A stretch of 64,000 nucleotides of DNA from Oscillatoriales cyanobacterium (GTDB lineage Bacteria; Cyanobacteriota; Cyanobacteriia; Cyanobacteriales; Microcoleaceae): assembly GCA_004292955.1 (NCBI GenBank), contig RDXX01000011.1, positions 295,336-359,335 on the forward strand, in the 5' to 3' direction. The translations under genes were made by a program, and so were the position numbers. Of the stretch, positions 32,911 through 41,951 are shown piece after piece; positions within the stretch are counted from its first letter, which is position 1, and the number at the start of each line of letters is the position of its first letter. The notes below the pieces were generated by a model. The model saw nothing but the letters and a program-made list of their open reading frames with translations, did not search any database and was not told the DNA's origin.

Positions 32911-33364
32911 TCAGTTGGCAGTTGGCAGTTGGCAGTTGGCAGTTGGCAGTTGGCAGTTGGCAGTTGGCAGTTGGCAGTTGGCAGTTGGCAGTTGGCAGTT
33001 GGCAGTTGGCCTGTGGTCATTAGTTATCAAATACTGACTAACAACTGACAACTAACTGACAACTAATAATTAACTGCTATCATGTCTGGTCGATTGTCAT
33101 TAATAAAATTGTTTGTAGTAAGGATGAAATTTATCCCGTCACCCCGATTGATGACTCGCCGTCCTCACTACGAACGATTTAGGATTATATGACGGGACAT
33201 GATATGACCAATAACCAATAACCAATAACTAACAACTAATAACTAACAACTAATAATTAACAACCAATAACCAATAACCAATAACCAATAACCAATAACC
33301 AATAACCAATAACCAATAACCAATAACCAATAACCAATAACTAAGGACTAAGGACTAAGGACTA
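32911..33364. repeat. Heptamer arrays upstream of the ABC ATPase
   Basis: Two long 7-bp tandem arrays: about 14 copies of cagttgg at 32912-33010 and about 11 copies of ataacca at 33262-33341. A short aggacta run (33342-33364) follows and continues into the next gene. The first array stands close to the zinc ribbon gene. A degenerate tttgtagt-type element is at about 33110-33175. Otherwise nothing is seen. Confidence 0.9.
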
Positions 33365-35038
33365 ATGACTAATGACTCTTCTCTATTTTCGGTTGAAAAT
33401 CTGCGAGTAGCTTATCCTCAGCGGCGGGGCCAATCCGGTTGGGCCGTTGATGGGGTTTCCCTGGCGTTGGAACCGGGGGAAAAACTGGGATTAGTTGGGG
33501 AGTCTGGGTGCGGTAAGTCAACTTTGGGTAGGGCGGCGATGCGGTTGCTGCCGGATTCGACTTTGGTTGAGGGGCGGGTTGGTTTTGGTGGAGAGTCGGT
33601 GTTTGAGATGAATGCTTCGCGGCTCAGACGCTTTCGGGGCGAAGCTGTGGCATTGATTTTTCAAGATCCGATGACTCGTCTCGATCCTTTGATGACTGTT
33701 GGGGAACACTGCATTGAGACTTTGCAGGCTCACAGACCGAATTTGAATCGCAAGGAAGCTAAGAAACGGGCGATCGAGATTTTGGATGCTGTGAAAATTC
33801 CGGCGTCTCGCTGGTCGCAATTTCCCCACGAATTTAGCGGTGGAATGCGCCAAAGAGTGGCAATTGCTTTGGCTCTTTTGCTCGATCCTAAATTAATTGT
33901 GGCGGATGAACCGACGACGAGTTTGGATGTAACTGTCGCTGCTCAGATTTTGCAGGAGTTAACCCGACTTTGCGCTTCAAGAGGAACGGCGATTTTATTG
34001 ATTTCTCACGATTTGGCGATGGTGGCTGAGTATTGCGATCGCATTGCGGTGATGTACGGCGGCAAAGTCGTGGAAACGGGGCCAGTGCTGGATGTTTTTG
34101 AACGGCCGCAACACGAATATACTCGATCGCTCCTGAAAGCAGCTTTGCACATTCAAGCTGATTCGGGTAAAGGGTTAACATCGGAGGAAAGAAGGACTGA
34201 AGTCCTCACTACAAACTTAACAAATTCACCTCTGTTGACTGTGACGAATTTACAGCAGCACTACAGTTTAGAAAGCAATTTATTAGACCAGTTATTTTCG
34301 AGGAACCGCCAGGTAATTAAAGCCGTAGACGGCGTTAGTTTAGAGCTGGAGCGGGGAGAAATCCTCGGGCTTGTAGGGGAGTCCGGCTGCGGCAAAAGTA
34401 CGTTATCGCGCACAATTTTGCGACTGATTCCCCCGACAGGTGGGAAAGTGGAATTTCAAGGCATAGATATCACTGCCTTGAGCCGCGATGCTGTCAGGAA
34501 ACACCGCCGCCAAATGCAAATGGTATTTCAAGATCCTCACGCTTGCTTGAATCCAATGATGACTGTCGGGCAAAGTATTGCCGATCCTTTGTTGATTCAC
34601 AAATTAGCTAATGGAGAGGAAGCTAAAAAACAAGTAATCCAAATGTTAGAGCGGGTGGGTTTGACTCCTGGGGAGGATTTCTTTCGCCGCTATCCGGGGG
34701 AACTGTCGGGGGGACAACAGCAGCGGGTTTCCATCGCCAGAGCTTTGATTACTCGGCCGCAACTGATTATTTGCGACGAACCTGTGAGTATGCTGGATGC
34801 TAGCGTACAGACTCAAGTATTAGAGCTGATGTTGGAGTTGAAGCAGGAATTTAATTTGACTTATCTGTTTATTACCCACGATTTGTGGGTGGCGAGATTT
34901 TTTTGCGATCGCATTGCGGTAATGAATTCGGGAAAAATTGTGGAAATCGGGAAAACTAGGGATATTTTTACTAATCCGCAGCACCCTTATACTCAGGAGT
35001 TATTGCAGGCTGCTCCTTTACTGGCTCGAACTCAATAA
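33365..35038 (+). CDS. Double-ATPase ABC protein (peptide transporter type)
   Basis: A 557-residue protein with two Opp/Dpp-like ATPase domains fused, as in GsiA/YejF, energising peptide or glutathione import. Domain 1 has Walker [30 protein letters not shown] and [11 protein letters not shown]. Domain 2 has [30 protein letters not shown] and [13 protein letters not shown]. The linker contains [14 protein letters not shown], encoded by a dispersed-repeat arm (34189-34216). The start ATG lies in degenerate units of the upstream aggacta repeat, so the first codons (MTND) are repeat-derived. No permease or binding-protein gene is adjacent. Confidence 0.93.
   Translation: MTNDSSLFSVENLRVAYPQRRGQSGWAVDGVSLALEPGEKLGLVGESGCGKSTLGRAAMRLLPDSTLVEGRVGFGGESVFEMNASRLRRFRGEAVALIFQDPMTRLDPLMTVGEHCIETLQAHRPNLNRKEAKKRAIEILDAVKIPASRWSQFPHEFSGGMRQRVAIALALLLDPKLIVADEPTTSLDVTVAAQILQELTRLCASRGTAILLISHDLAMVAEYCDRIAVMYGGKVVETGPVLDVFERPQHEYTRSLLKAALHIQADSGKGLTSEERRTEVLTTNLTNSPLLTVTNLQQHYSLESNLLDQLFSRNRQVIKAVDGVSLELERGEILGLVGESGCGKSTLSRTILRLIPPTGGKVEFQGIDITALSRDAVRKHRRQMQMVFQDPHACLNPMMTVGQSIADPLLIHKLANGEEAKKQVIQMLERVGLTPGEDFFRRYPGELSGGQQQRVSIARALITRPQLIICDEPVSMLDASVQTQVLELMLELKQEFNLTYLFITHDLWVARFFCDRIAVMNSGKIVEIGKTRDIFTNPQHPYTQELLQAAPLLARTQ
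34189..34216. repeat. Repeat arm inside the ABC ATPase gene
   Basis: The sequence ggactgaagtcctcactac and flanking bases match one arm of the inverted repeat at 27112-27167 and the theme of 14675-14732. It sits in the linker between the two ATPase domains and stays in frame. Confidence 0.75.
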
Positions 35039-35163
35039 AAATGTATAAAATTAGCGCAATCAGATATTAGTCAGCAACTTCTATATGGATTTCGGAAATT
35101 TCTGATTAAATTCGTTACAGTGAAGGGATACTTTTCAAATCATCCCACGGACACCAAGCAAAT

Positions 35164-36237
35164 ATGGCAAAATCTGACTTAGGCAGTTTTGCGGTGGCAT
35201 CCGAAGCCTCACTCGAAATCGCAGAGGATGAGGACACCGAGATCGATCGTCCGACGGTAAGTAGATCGTCAGCATACAACAGTTGGTCTGCCGACGATCC
35301 CGTGGGAGCTTTGTTCAAAGAAATGGCTCGCTATCCCCTACTGACTGCCACCGAAGAGGTAGAGTTGGCGCGCCGCGTTCAAGAATTGGTAGCCCTTCAG
35401 GAACTAGAAGAGCGTTTAAAGCAGGAATTGGACAGAGTGCCCACAAAAGCTGAACTAGCCACGGCTTTGGGGGTGAGCGAAACTCAACTGCAACAGATCC
35501 GCTACCAGTGTCAGTCGGCGAAACGGAAAATGATCAGCTCTAATTTGCGCTTGGTGGTTTCGATTGCCAAACGCTATCTCAACCGGGGCGTGCCTTTTCT
35601 TGATTTAATTCAGGAAGGATCTTTGGGTTTGAACCGAGCCGCCGAAAAGTTCGATCCTGAGAAGGGTTATAAATTTTCTACCTATGCCTATTGGTGGATT
35701 CGCCAAGGAATTACCCGCACAATTGCCAATCAAGGGCGGACAATTCGGTTGCCGGTTCACATTGTCGAACAGTTAAATAAACTCAAAAGAGTTTATCGGG
35801 ATTTGAGGCGTTCTCTTCAACGCAATCCCACTGAACTTGAACTTGCTAAAGAAATGGAAGTTACTTCCGAACAGCTTCGTTACCTCCAGCAAGTGCGCCG
35901 CCAATCTTTGTCTCTCAACCACCGCATCGGCACGGAAGAAAGTTCGGAACTTTTGGATGTTATTGAAGATAATGCAACGCAATCTCCCGAAGCTCAGATG
36001 AATGAGATGATGATGCGCCAAGATATTTTGGAGGTGTTGGATAATATTTTGACTGAGCGGGAAAAAGAGATTGTTGCTATGCGTTACGGTTTGATAACTG
36101 GCGAACCTTACACTTTAGAAGAAGTCAGTAGTTTGTTCAATCTGTCCCGCGAACGAGTCCGTCAAATTCAAAATAAGGCTATGCGAAAGCTGCGCCGCCC
36201 TCAGGTGACGGAACGGTTGAAGGGCTGGTTGAAATAA
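35164..36237 (+). CDS. Group 2 RNA polymerase sigma factor
   Basis: A 357-residue RpoD-family sigma factor. Region 1.2-2 begins DPVGALFKEMARYPLLTATE, followed by region 2 SSNLRLVVSIAKRYLNRGVP, DLIQEGSLGLNRAAEKFDPE and YAYWWIRQGITRTIANQGRT. Region 3 is shortened, and region 4 has REKEIVAMRYGLITGEPYTL and RERVRQIQNKAMRKLRRPQV. The N-terminal ~45 residues are acidic and variable. Alternative group 2 factors give cyanobacteria stress and nutrient responses; I cannot fix which paralogue this is. A potential heat-shock or starvation role is inference. Confidence 0.92.
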   Translation: MAKSDLGSFAVASEASLEIAEDEDTEIDRPTVSRSSAYNSWSADDPVGALFKEMARYPLLTATEEVELARRVQELVALQELEERLKQELDRVPTKAELATALGVSETQLQQIRYQCQSAKRKMISSNLRLVVSIAKRYLNRGVPFLDLIQEGSLGLNRAAEKFDPEKGYKFSTYAYWWIRQGITRTIANQGRTIRLPVHIVEQLNKLKRVYRDLRRSLQRNPTELELAKEMEVTSEQLRYLQQVRRQSLSLNHRIGTEESSELLDVIEDNATQSPEAQMNEMMMRQDILEVLDNILTEREKEIVAMRYGLITGEPYTLEEVSSLFNLSRERVRQIQNKAMRKLRRPQVTERLKGWLK

Positions 36238-36714
36238 GCTTCAAAACATTGAGTTTGCATTGTGAAAAGTCTTAAATATTGGACGGCGAATGAAATTCGC
36301 GTCTATACAAACAAAACCCGCGGAGGCGGGTTTAATTGGTTTAACTGGTTCCAAGGCAGGGGAGCATCTTATTTTTGTAAAAAGCATTTTTTTCTTATAG
36401 TGCGAGCGTCCCCGCTCGCGTATCGTATAATACGCGAGCGTCCCCGCTCGCGTATCGTATAATACGCGAGCGTCCCCGCTCGCGTATCGTATAATACGCG
36501 ATCGCCCCCGCTCGCACTATTAAATGCAAAACTGAGATCCTCCCCCAAGGCAGAGCCTTGGAACAGATATTCAGAGGCTCTGCCTCGGCTGGGAAAAAAG
36601 GAGGCAGAGCCTCCAGATCTGCGTTACTAGGCAGGAGCCTGGTAACGAGTAGAATTAAAAATATCTTGATGTGGTATTTTAAATTGTTGATTGTCGCTTA
36701 CTACTGATTGATTT
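36238..36714. repeat. Sigma-acetyltransferase spacer with 32-bp tandem repeat
   Basis: The gap contains a copy of the gaattcgcgtctatac element (about 36280-36345) and a tandem 32-bp array at 36402-36517. Each array unit has a 7-bp gcgagcg-cgctcgc hairpin and a tatcgtataatac run. A gcagagcc palindrome block (about 36545-36640) follows. A related lead-in (gcatttttt region) recurs at about 61440-61515. No gene is seen. Confidence 0.85.
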
Positions 36715-37200
36715 ATGTCTGATGAGGTGATTTTGCGTCCAGCTACCCGCGCCGATGTGCCGGTGCTGTTTGATTTGATTAAGGCTTTAGCTGAGTACGA
36801 AAAGTTATCTGATGCGGTAACAGGTAATGCGGTAGATTTGGAAAATCATTTGTTTGCCGATCGCCCTTTTGCTGAAGCGATTCTAGCAGAATCCGAAGGT
36901 CGGATTGTCGGCTGGGCGCTATTTTTTTACAATTATTCTACTTTTTTGACTCAGCCGGGGATTTATTTGGAGGATTTGTTTGTGCTCCCTGAGTTTCGCG
37001 GGCGGGGAATTGGCAAGTCTTTGATTGTTTATTTGGCGCGGTTGACGGTGGAAAGGGGCTGCGGGCGCTTGGAGTGGAGTGTGCTTGATTGGAATGAATT
37101 GGCGATCGGATTTTACAAGGGTATCGGTGCTGATGTGATGCCCGACTGGCGGATTTGCCGGGTGGCGGGGGAGTCTTTGGCGACTTTGGCCTCGAAGTGA
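36715..37200 (+). CDS. GNAT family N-acetyltransferase
   Basis: A 161-residue GNAT acetyltransferase. The acetyl-CoA-binding motif A is LEDLFVLPEFRGRGIGKSLI (about residues 82-102), and the C-terminal NELAIGFYKGIGADV is typical. It resembles diamine/spermidine N-acetyltransferase-like proteins, but the substrate cannot be read from the sequence. The N-terminus VILRPATRADVPVLFDLIKA is the usual first strand-helix. An agaaaccgggcttttt hairpin (37246-37310) follows its stop. Confidence 0.9.
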   Translation: MSDEVILRPATRADVPVLFDLIKALAEYEKLSDAVTGNAVDLENHLFADRPFAEAILAESEGRIVGWALFFYNYSTFLTQPGIYLEDLFVLPEFRGRGIGKSLIVYLARLTVERGCGRLEWSVLDWNELAIGFYKGIGADVMPDWRICRVAGESLATLASK

Positions 37201-37245
37201 TTTTATCAGTTGGCGATCGCACTACGACTCTCAAAAACGACTCTC

Positions 37246-37310
37246 AGAAACCGGGCTTTTTGCTGAATCTGCCGTCTGTAACCCGTCTTTTCCCGAAAAA
37301 CCCGGTTTCT
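37246..37310. repeat. gaaaccggg hairpin repeat
   Basis: A copy of the hairpin family found at 10771-10838, 10890-10954 and 17739-17805, with arms agaaaccgggcttttt and aaaaacccggtttct. It lies 45 bp after the acetyltransferase stop and could act as a transcription terminator there. Confidence 0.75.
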
Positions 37311-37414
37311 GGGCACCTCGTGGGTCAATTTTGGGTTGGGTAAATCCTAGTAAATAATTGGCAAAAATATAGGAAAATTTAAGTGACAGTAGATTTTGAC
37401 TGAGAGAGTAGATC

Positions 37415-37621
37415 GTGATTATTTGGGTAAACGAGCAAATCGATCCGTCGGGTATTCTTTATGCTTGCATTGCTTGTGGCGATGAGACTCAAGCCAAGCA
37501 ATGCCACGAATCTTTTGAGCAGAATTTGACGGCAGAGCAAAAACAGCAGGGCTGGGTTGCTACATTGCGAACAGTTACTTCTTGGGATGAGGTGCCTGTT
37601 AATTCTTTGAAATTGAATTGA
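37415..37621 (+). CDS. Small protein, 68 aa, cyanobacterial type
   Basis: A 68-residue protein beginning MIIWVNEQIDPSGILYACIA and continuing CGDETQAKQCHESFEQNLTA then EQKQQGWVATLRTVTSWDEV. It has three Cys residues and no membrane segment. The family is not one I can name. The start is GTG, with a GAGAG sequence upstream. Confidence 0.6.
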   Translation: MIIWVNEQIDPSGILYACIACGDETQAKQCHESFEQNLTAEQKQQGWVATLRTVTSWDEVPVNSLKLN

Positions 37622-37743
37622 TGAGGGCAAGTTAGTCGATTTTAGATTTTAGATTTTAGATTTTAGATTGACTCCACAGATGCAATTTGGGAGTTTGAAC
37701 TTTCGTCTAAAATTTTGATCGATACCCTCCGTCGTGTTGGCGC

Positions 37744-38082
37744 TTAATATGCGTTTTTGGTTGACTTATCAGCAGATTTAGTCTCGCTGTATTGAGGTGC
37801 GATCGCAACTGCCGGAAAACACAGCATATAATTTCGGAAAATGCCAGATAACTCGTTAGCAGAGCCTTCTAAGACGATCGCACTTTTGTAAAATTCAAAC
37901 AAATCTGGTGAAAGTGTATCTGAAAGTACAATGCTGCAATCGTTGATGTCTGATACTCTCAAAATTGTGTCCTCCTGGCTGCGGGAATTTGGGCGGGAAA
38001 TTGCGGGGGCGCAGTTCCCCGGCGGGAGGGTGAAACAGCCTGCATCCTGCGATCCCATAGCTGCAAGTTCCGCTAACGACAA
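37744..38082 (-). CDS. Possible small protein overlapped by an antisense frame
   Basis: The central part DTILRVSDINDCSIVLSDTL, then SPDLFEFYKSAIVLEGSANE looks protein-like. The first 38 residues come from a GC-rich sequence and look like repeat translation. On the opposite strand an equally open frame (37946-38107, 53 aa) starts MSDTLKIVSSWLREFGREIA. Which of the two is real, if either, is not clear. Confidence 0.3.
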   Translation of the reverse strand: MSLAELAAMGSQDAGCFTLPPGNCAPAISRPNSRSQEDTILRVSDINDCSIVLSDTLSPDLFEFYKSAIVLEGSANELSGIFRNYMLCFPAVAIAPQYSETKSADKSTKNAY

Positions 38083-38107
38083 ATCGCATTTTTCAAACTG
38101 GTTTTAG
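37946..38107 (+). CDS. Possible 53-aa protein
   Basis: A short frame with MSDTLKIVSSWLREFGREIA, then GAQFPGGRVKQPASCDPIAA and a final KSHFSNWF. It has an amphipathic start. No strong ribosome-binding site is seen. It overlaps the frame on the other strand at 37744-38082. Confidence 0.25.
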   Translation: MSDTLKIVSSWLREFGREIAGAQFPGGRVKQPASCDPIAASSANDKSHFSNWF

Positions 38108-38156
38108 CCTTACTATTAGTCAATAGAGGCATTTCAAATTGTCAAGTTAAGTTTTT

Positions 38157-39152
38157 ATGATTGAGACATTATTTCACGCTTATACGCCTCTAGTGATCTG
38201 GACTGGGTTGGGACTGCTGGTATTTCGGTACATCCCAGTTGATTTTCCTAAGCTGCTGAGCCGCTTTCTGTTCTGGATTGGGATACCCCTGCAAATTGCA
38301 GTTTTAGCCCGTCAGAGCGATTTTTCCGGTGCTGTCGGATTCACACCGGCGATCGCCATATTCGTATTATTTGTCAGTACGAGTTTAGCTTGGTTGACTT
38401 GGGTATTATTACGGCGGCTGAGCACCCGCCACGTCAAAAAGCCATATTTTGACGGCAAACATTCTGTAGTTAATTTATTTCTATTAAATATAAATTCCCT
38501 GACGCGATCGAGCCAAGGCAGTTTTATCCTAGCTGCGATGTTAGGGAATACCGGCTTTGTCGGATTAGCAATCACCCCCGCGATCATCAGCAGCGATAAC
38601 AACAACTGGGCCGTCTTGTACAGCGTCACCAACAACGTGATGGGAAGCTACGGATTTGGTGTATTTCTTGCTAGCTATTTCGGGCATTCCGATGGAAAAA
38701 ATCACTGGTGGATTCAGCTTCGGGACGTGCTAACAGTTCCAGCCCTGTGGGCATTTATCATTGGTTTTTTTACCAGAAGTGTCCCCCTGCCTGAGACTGT
38801 AGAATCGGGATTGCAGACGGCAGTTTTAGGGGTAATTGCTAGTGCTTTGGTGTTGGTTGGTATCCGGCTGAGAGCTATTAAAACATGGCAAAGTTTTGAA
38901 CTAGCGTTAATCCCGTCGCTGTTAAAAGTGGTAATTGTGCCGGTGCTGATCGGATTGGGTGCTAGTTTTTTCGGATTGAGCGGCGATCCGAGGTTGGTTT
39001 TGGTGTTGATGTCGGGAACGCCCACGGCTCTTTCGGTGCTGATTTTAGCAGAAATATATGAACTCGATCGCGATTTGTTAGCTAGCAGTATCGCCCTCAC
39101 TTCTGTCGGTTTGCTGTTGATGCTTCCGCTGTGGTTGGCTTGCTTTATTTGA
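38157..39152 (+). CDS. AEC family transporter
   Basis: A 331-residue membrane protein of the auxin efflux carrier (AEC) family. The start IETLFHAYTPLVIWTGLGLL is the first segment. There are about nine or ten hydrophobic segments, including FTPAIAIFVLFVSTSLAWLT, GSFILAAMLGNTGFVGLAIT and the C-terminal ELDRDLLASSIALTSVGLLL. The NTGFVGLAI and SGTPTALSVLILAE stretches fit the family's core. Bacterial AEC proteins export or take up organic anions; the substrate is unknown. Confidence 0.85.
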   Translation: MIETLFHAYTPLVIWTGLGLLVFRYIPVDFPKLLSRFLFWIGIPLQIAVLARQSDFSGAVGFTPAIAIFVLFVSTSLAWLTWVLLRRLSTRHVKKPYFDGKHSVVNLFLLNINSLTRSSQGSFILAAMLGNTGFVGLAITPAIISSDNNNWAVLYSVTNNVMGSYGFGVFLASYFGHSDGKNHWWIQLRDVLTVPALWAFIIGFFTRSVPLPETVESGLQTAVLGVIASALVLVGIRLRAIKTWQSFELALIPSLLKVVIVPVLIGLGASFFGLSGDPRLVLVLMSGTPTALSVLILAEIYELDRDLLASSIALTSVGLLLMLPLWLACFI

Positions 39153-39373
39153 TATTAACTGAGTTGGCTGTTGACTGTTGACTGTTGACTGTTGCTCGAA
39201 GGAAGAGGGAAGAAGGAAAAATAGTCCTTGATGCACATAATCTGTCTGTAGGGTGTGCAGCGTGCAATTTTACCATGACAATAGCTGGCGGTTGCTAATA
39301 TTAGCTGAATTGTCAAATTAGATGACTCTAAAATTTCGGATTACAATTGACAATAAATGCACGGGAAACGACG

Positions 39374-40192
39374 ATGAACGAGACAATAACTGCTACAGGT
39401 TTGCCTCCTGCATTCCCCGATCATACCCAACTGCCAGAGGAAGACGGTACATTTGTGAAGAATTTTCAGGAGCATCCCCAGAGTATCATTCTGACAGATT
39501 CGATCGCGTCGGTGGTAGAGCGGCTGCATCCAGACGGACAATATGCGATCGGGCAAGATTGCGGAATTTACTGGCGAGAAACTGACCCGCCAGAGCGAGG
39601 CGCAGAAGCACCGGATTGGTTTTATGTGCCCAACGTACCGCCAACAATCGACGGTTATCGCCGTTCTTATGTACTTTGGCGGGAACACATGGCTCCGTTC
39701 ATTGCTTTAGAGTTTGCTAGCGGGAATGGAGATGAAGAGCGCGATCGCACTCCGCTAGCTGTAGCCGCTGACGGTACTACAACTAAACCGGGTAAGTTTT
39801 GGGTTTACGAAAGAATTATCCGCATTCCTTACTACGGCATTTATGAAATTAAAACGGGCAATTTAGAAGTCTATCACCTGATAGATTTTGTCTATCGCAG
39901 GATCGAGCCAAACGAACGCGGTCACTATCCCATTCCTGTATTAGATGTAGAATTGGGACTTTGGCAGGGAAGTTATCAAAATCAAGAAATGCTTTGGCTG
40001 CGGTGGTGGGATTCCCAGGGGAATTTGCTGTTAATTGGCTCCGAACAAGTTGAAATTGAGCGGGCTAGAGTCGAGCAAGCGGAGCGAAAAGCCGAGCAAG
40101 CAGAGCGAAAAGCCGAACAAGCGGAGCGAAAAGCCGCCCAGTTAGCCGATCGACTGCGAGCAATGGGCATCGATCCGGATGCTGAGGATTGA
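39374..40192 (+). CDS. Uma2 family (DUF820) nuclease with coiled-coil tail
   Basis: A 272-residue Uma2 protein, related to the one at 22834-23718. The ePD strand is APDWFYVPNVPPTIDGYRRS, the catalytic strand IALEFASGNGDEERDRTPLA, and the ALYGIYE-like segment is IPYYGIYEIKTGNLEVYHLI. The C-terminus has tandem AERKAEQ heptads giving a coiled coil, ending AMGIDPDAED, much as in the other copy. The ATG at 39374 is preferred over a TTG 27 bp upstream. Confidence 0.88.
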   Translation: MNETITATGLPPAFPDHTQLPEEDGTFVKNFQEHPQSIILTDSIASVVERLHPDGQYAIGQDCGIYWRETDPPERGAEAPDWFYVPNVPPTIDGYRRSYVLWREHMAPFIALEFASGNGDEERDRTPLAVAADGTTTKPGKFWVYERIIRIPYYGIYEIKTGNLEVYHLIDFVYRRIEPNERGHYPIPVLDVELGLWQGSYQNQEMLWLRWWDSQGNLLLIGSEQVEIERARVEQAERKAEQAERKAEQAERKAAQLADRLRAMGIDPDAED

Positions 40193-40338
40193 GATCGAAT
40201 CTGATGGCCTCGGAGTTATACTGAGCGTGCGATCGCCCGCTTCCAGTACCGAAAAAATTTGAATTGGTTTTACCGGGACTGAGGAACAGACAGCAAAGCG
40301 AACAGAAACAGCCAACAATCCTATCTATCTATTCCCCG

Positions 40339-41829
40339 ATGACAAACTCAGTTTTGATCGATCGTTTAGGTAACTGGAACCCGCAACTGCTGCGGGAACT
40401 TCGCGGTAGACTCAAACCCCACACAGTCATTGCAGCGGTCTCATTTTCGGTCATCTTCCAAATTATTTTACTGCTGATTGCCTCGCCAAATTCCCGCCTC
40501 TTTTCAGACGGCTGGCTGGACTTGTGGCAAATCATCACTTGGATGCTGCCCTATGTAACATTTACCCTCGGAAGTTATTGGATAGTCAACGACATCGGAC
40601 AGGAACAGAAACGGGGAACTCTGAATTTTATTCGGCTGAGTCCGTGTCCGGCGTGGCAGATTCTGCTGGGTAAAATGCTGGGCGTTCCCGTACTGCTGTA
40701 TATTTTCCTAGGGCTGATGGTTCCCCTGCACTGCTTGGCCGGCTTGCAAGCGGGGATTTCGCTGCCCCTGATTGCCAGCGTCTATCTGATGCTCGCACTT
40801 GGATGCGCTATATGCTACAGCGTAGTGATGCTCTGCGGGCTGGTAAGTGAAACACAGAGAACAGGGAACCCACCACAGGCAACAGCCTTTGGAGTTGGGG
40901 CGATCGCCTGTTGCGCGATCGCCCCATTGTACATGAGCTGGAACACCGCCATCACATGGCGGCCGCTGTTGGCGAATTCAGAAATATTCGGATACCCACA
41001 TCCTGTTGTTTCGTGGTTTTTGCTCCCGATTAACAACATAGGTGTGGTGTCTCATACTTTTAGTTTAGTGGTGTTAGGCACTACTGCGTTTTTGCTGTGG
41101 CGAATATTGTTGCGGAATTTCAACAAACCTCGATCGACTGCGATCGGCAAACGGCAAAGTTATGCCATTTTAGCTGGTGTAGAAGTTCTCGCTCTAGGCT
41201 TTTTCCTACCCACAAGCGTGGTGGATGAGCAGAACGCCACCTTGGCAGCTATCTCGATGTACGTTTTGACCGTTATGCTGCTGCTGGTTTTAATGCTTGC
41301 TATCTGCCCTCAACGCCAAGCTTTATTAGAGTGGGTACGCTATGATTCTCCCGGCTGGCAAAGCTTAATTTGGTCGGATCGAAGCCCTCTGTTAGTGGCT
41401 GTTATTATCCATCTAATCGTAGCAAGTGCGCTGTTAGTACCTTGGCTATTTTGGATAGGTATCGGCACTAAAAAACTTGTAGAAACAGGTCTTTTAGTTC
41501 TGTGTACGACAAATACGATCTTAATATCCGCCACCTTCGTGCAACAAGTTTGTGCGACGAAAATTCGCAATCCAATGGGATGGGCGAGCTGTGGATTCAG
41601 CATTTGGTTGCTCCTTGCTCCCGGAATGCTCCTATATTGGGAACTCATCCCCGATCGCATTCCTGCAACCGCCGCACTTTGGACGCTATTCGGCTATGGG
41701 TTTTGGCAGTTCTACAAACCAACAGCAATACCTTTTGTGGGATTGGGAATTCTTGCTCAATGGCTGTTTCTAGCATTTCTGCTGAGGAGATTTCAGAAAA
41801 CTATGCAGAAATTAAAAGTAGGAACTTAG
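40339..41829 (+). CDS. ABC transporter permease, orphan
   Basis: A 496-residue polytopic membrane protein. The N-terminal PQLLRELRGRLKPHTVIAAV and IGQEQKRGTLNFIRLSPCPA are typical of ABC-2-type permeases in cyanobacteria. About ten or twelve hydrophobic segments follow to the C-terminus (FRLLLAFLLRR-like end at FLAFLLRRFQKTMQKL). No ATPase lies adjacent. The ATG at 40339 is chosen because the sequence before it (40264 onwards) is polar and unlike a membrane start. Confidence 0.75.
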   Translation: MTNSVLIDRLGNWNPQLLRELRGRLKPHTVIAAVSFSVIFQIILLLIASPNSRLFSDGWLDLWQIITWMLPYVTFTLGSYWIVNDIGQEQKRGTLNFIRLSPCPAWQILLGKMLGVPVLLYIFLGLMVPLHCLAGLQAGISLPLIASVYLMLALGCAICYSVVMLCGLVSETQRTGNPPQATAFGVGAIACCAIAPLYMSWNTAITWRPLLANSEIFGYPHPVVSWFLLPINNIGVVSHTFSLVVLGTTAFLLWRILLRNFNKPRSTAIGKRQSYAILAGVEVLALGFFLPTSVVDEQNATLAAISMYVLTVMLLLVLMLAICPQRQALLEWVRYDSPGWQSLIWSDRSPLLVAVIIHLIVASALLVPWLFWIGIGTKKLVETGLLVLCTTNTILISATFVQQVCATKIRNPMGWASCGFSIWLLLAPGMLLYWELIPDRIPATAALWTLFGYGFWQFYKPTAIPFVGLGILAQWLFLAFLLRRFQKTMQKLKVGT

Positions 41830-41951
41830 TACGATTTTAGATTTGGGATTGGGAACGATCGCAATTCGAGTTCTATACTAGGGCAATCCCAATTATTTCG
41901 CACAAATCGTAAGTCTAGCGGACTTCCTTCCAGTCACAAACAACAAAGCTT

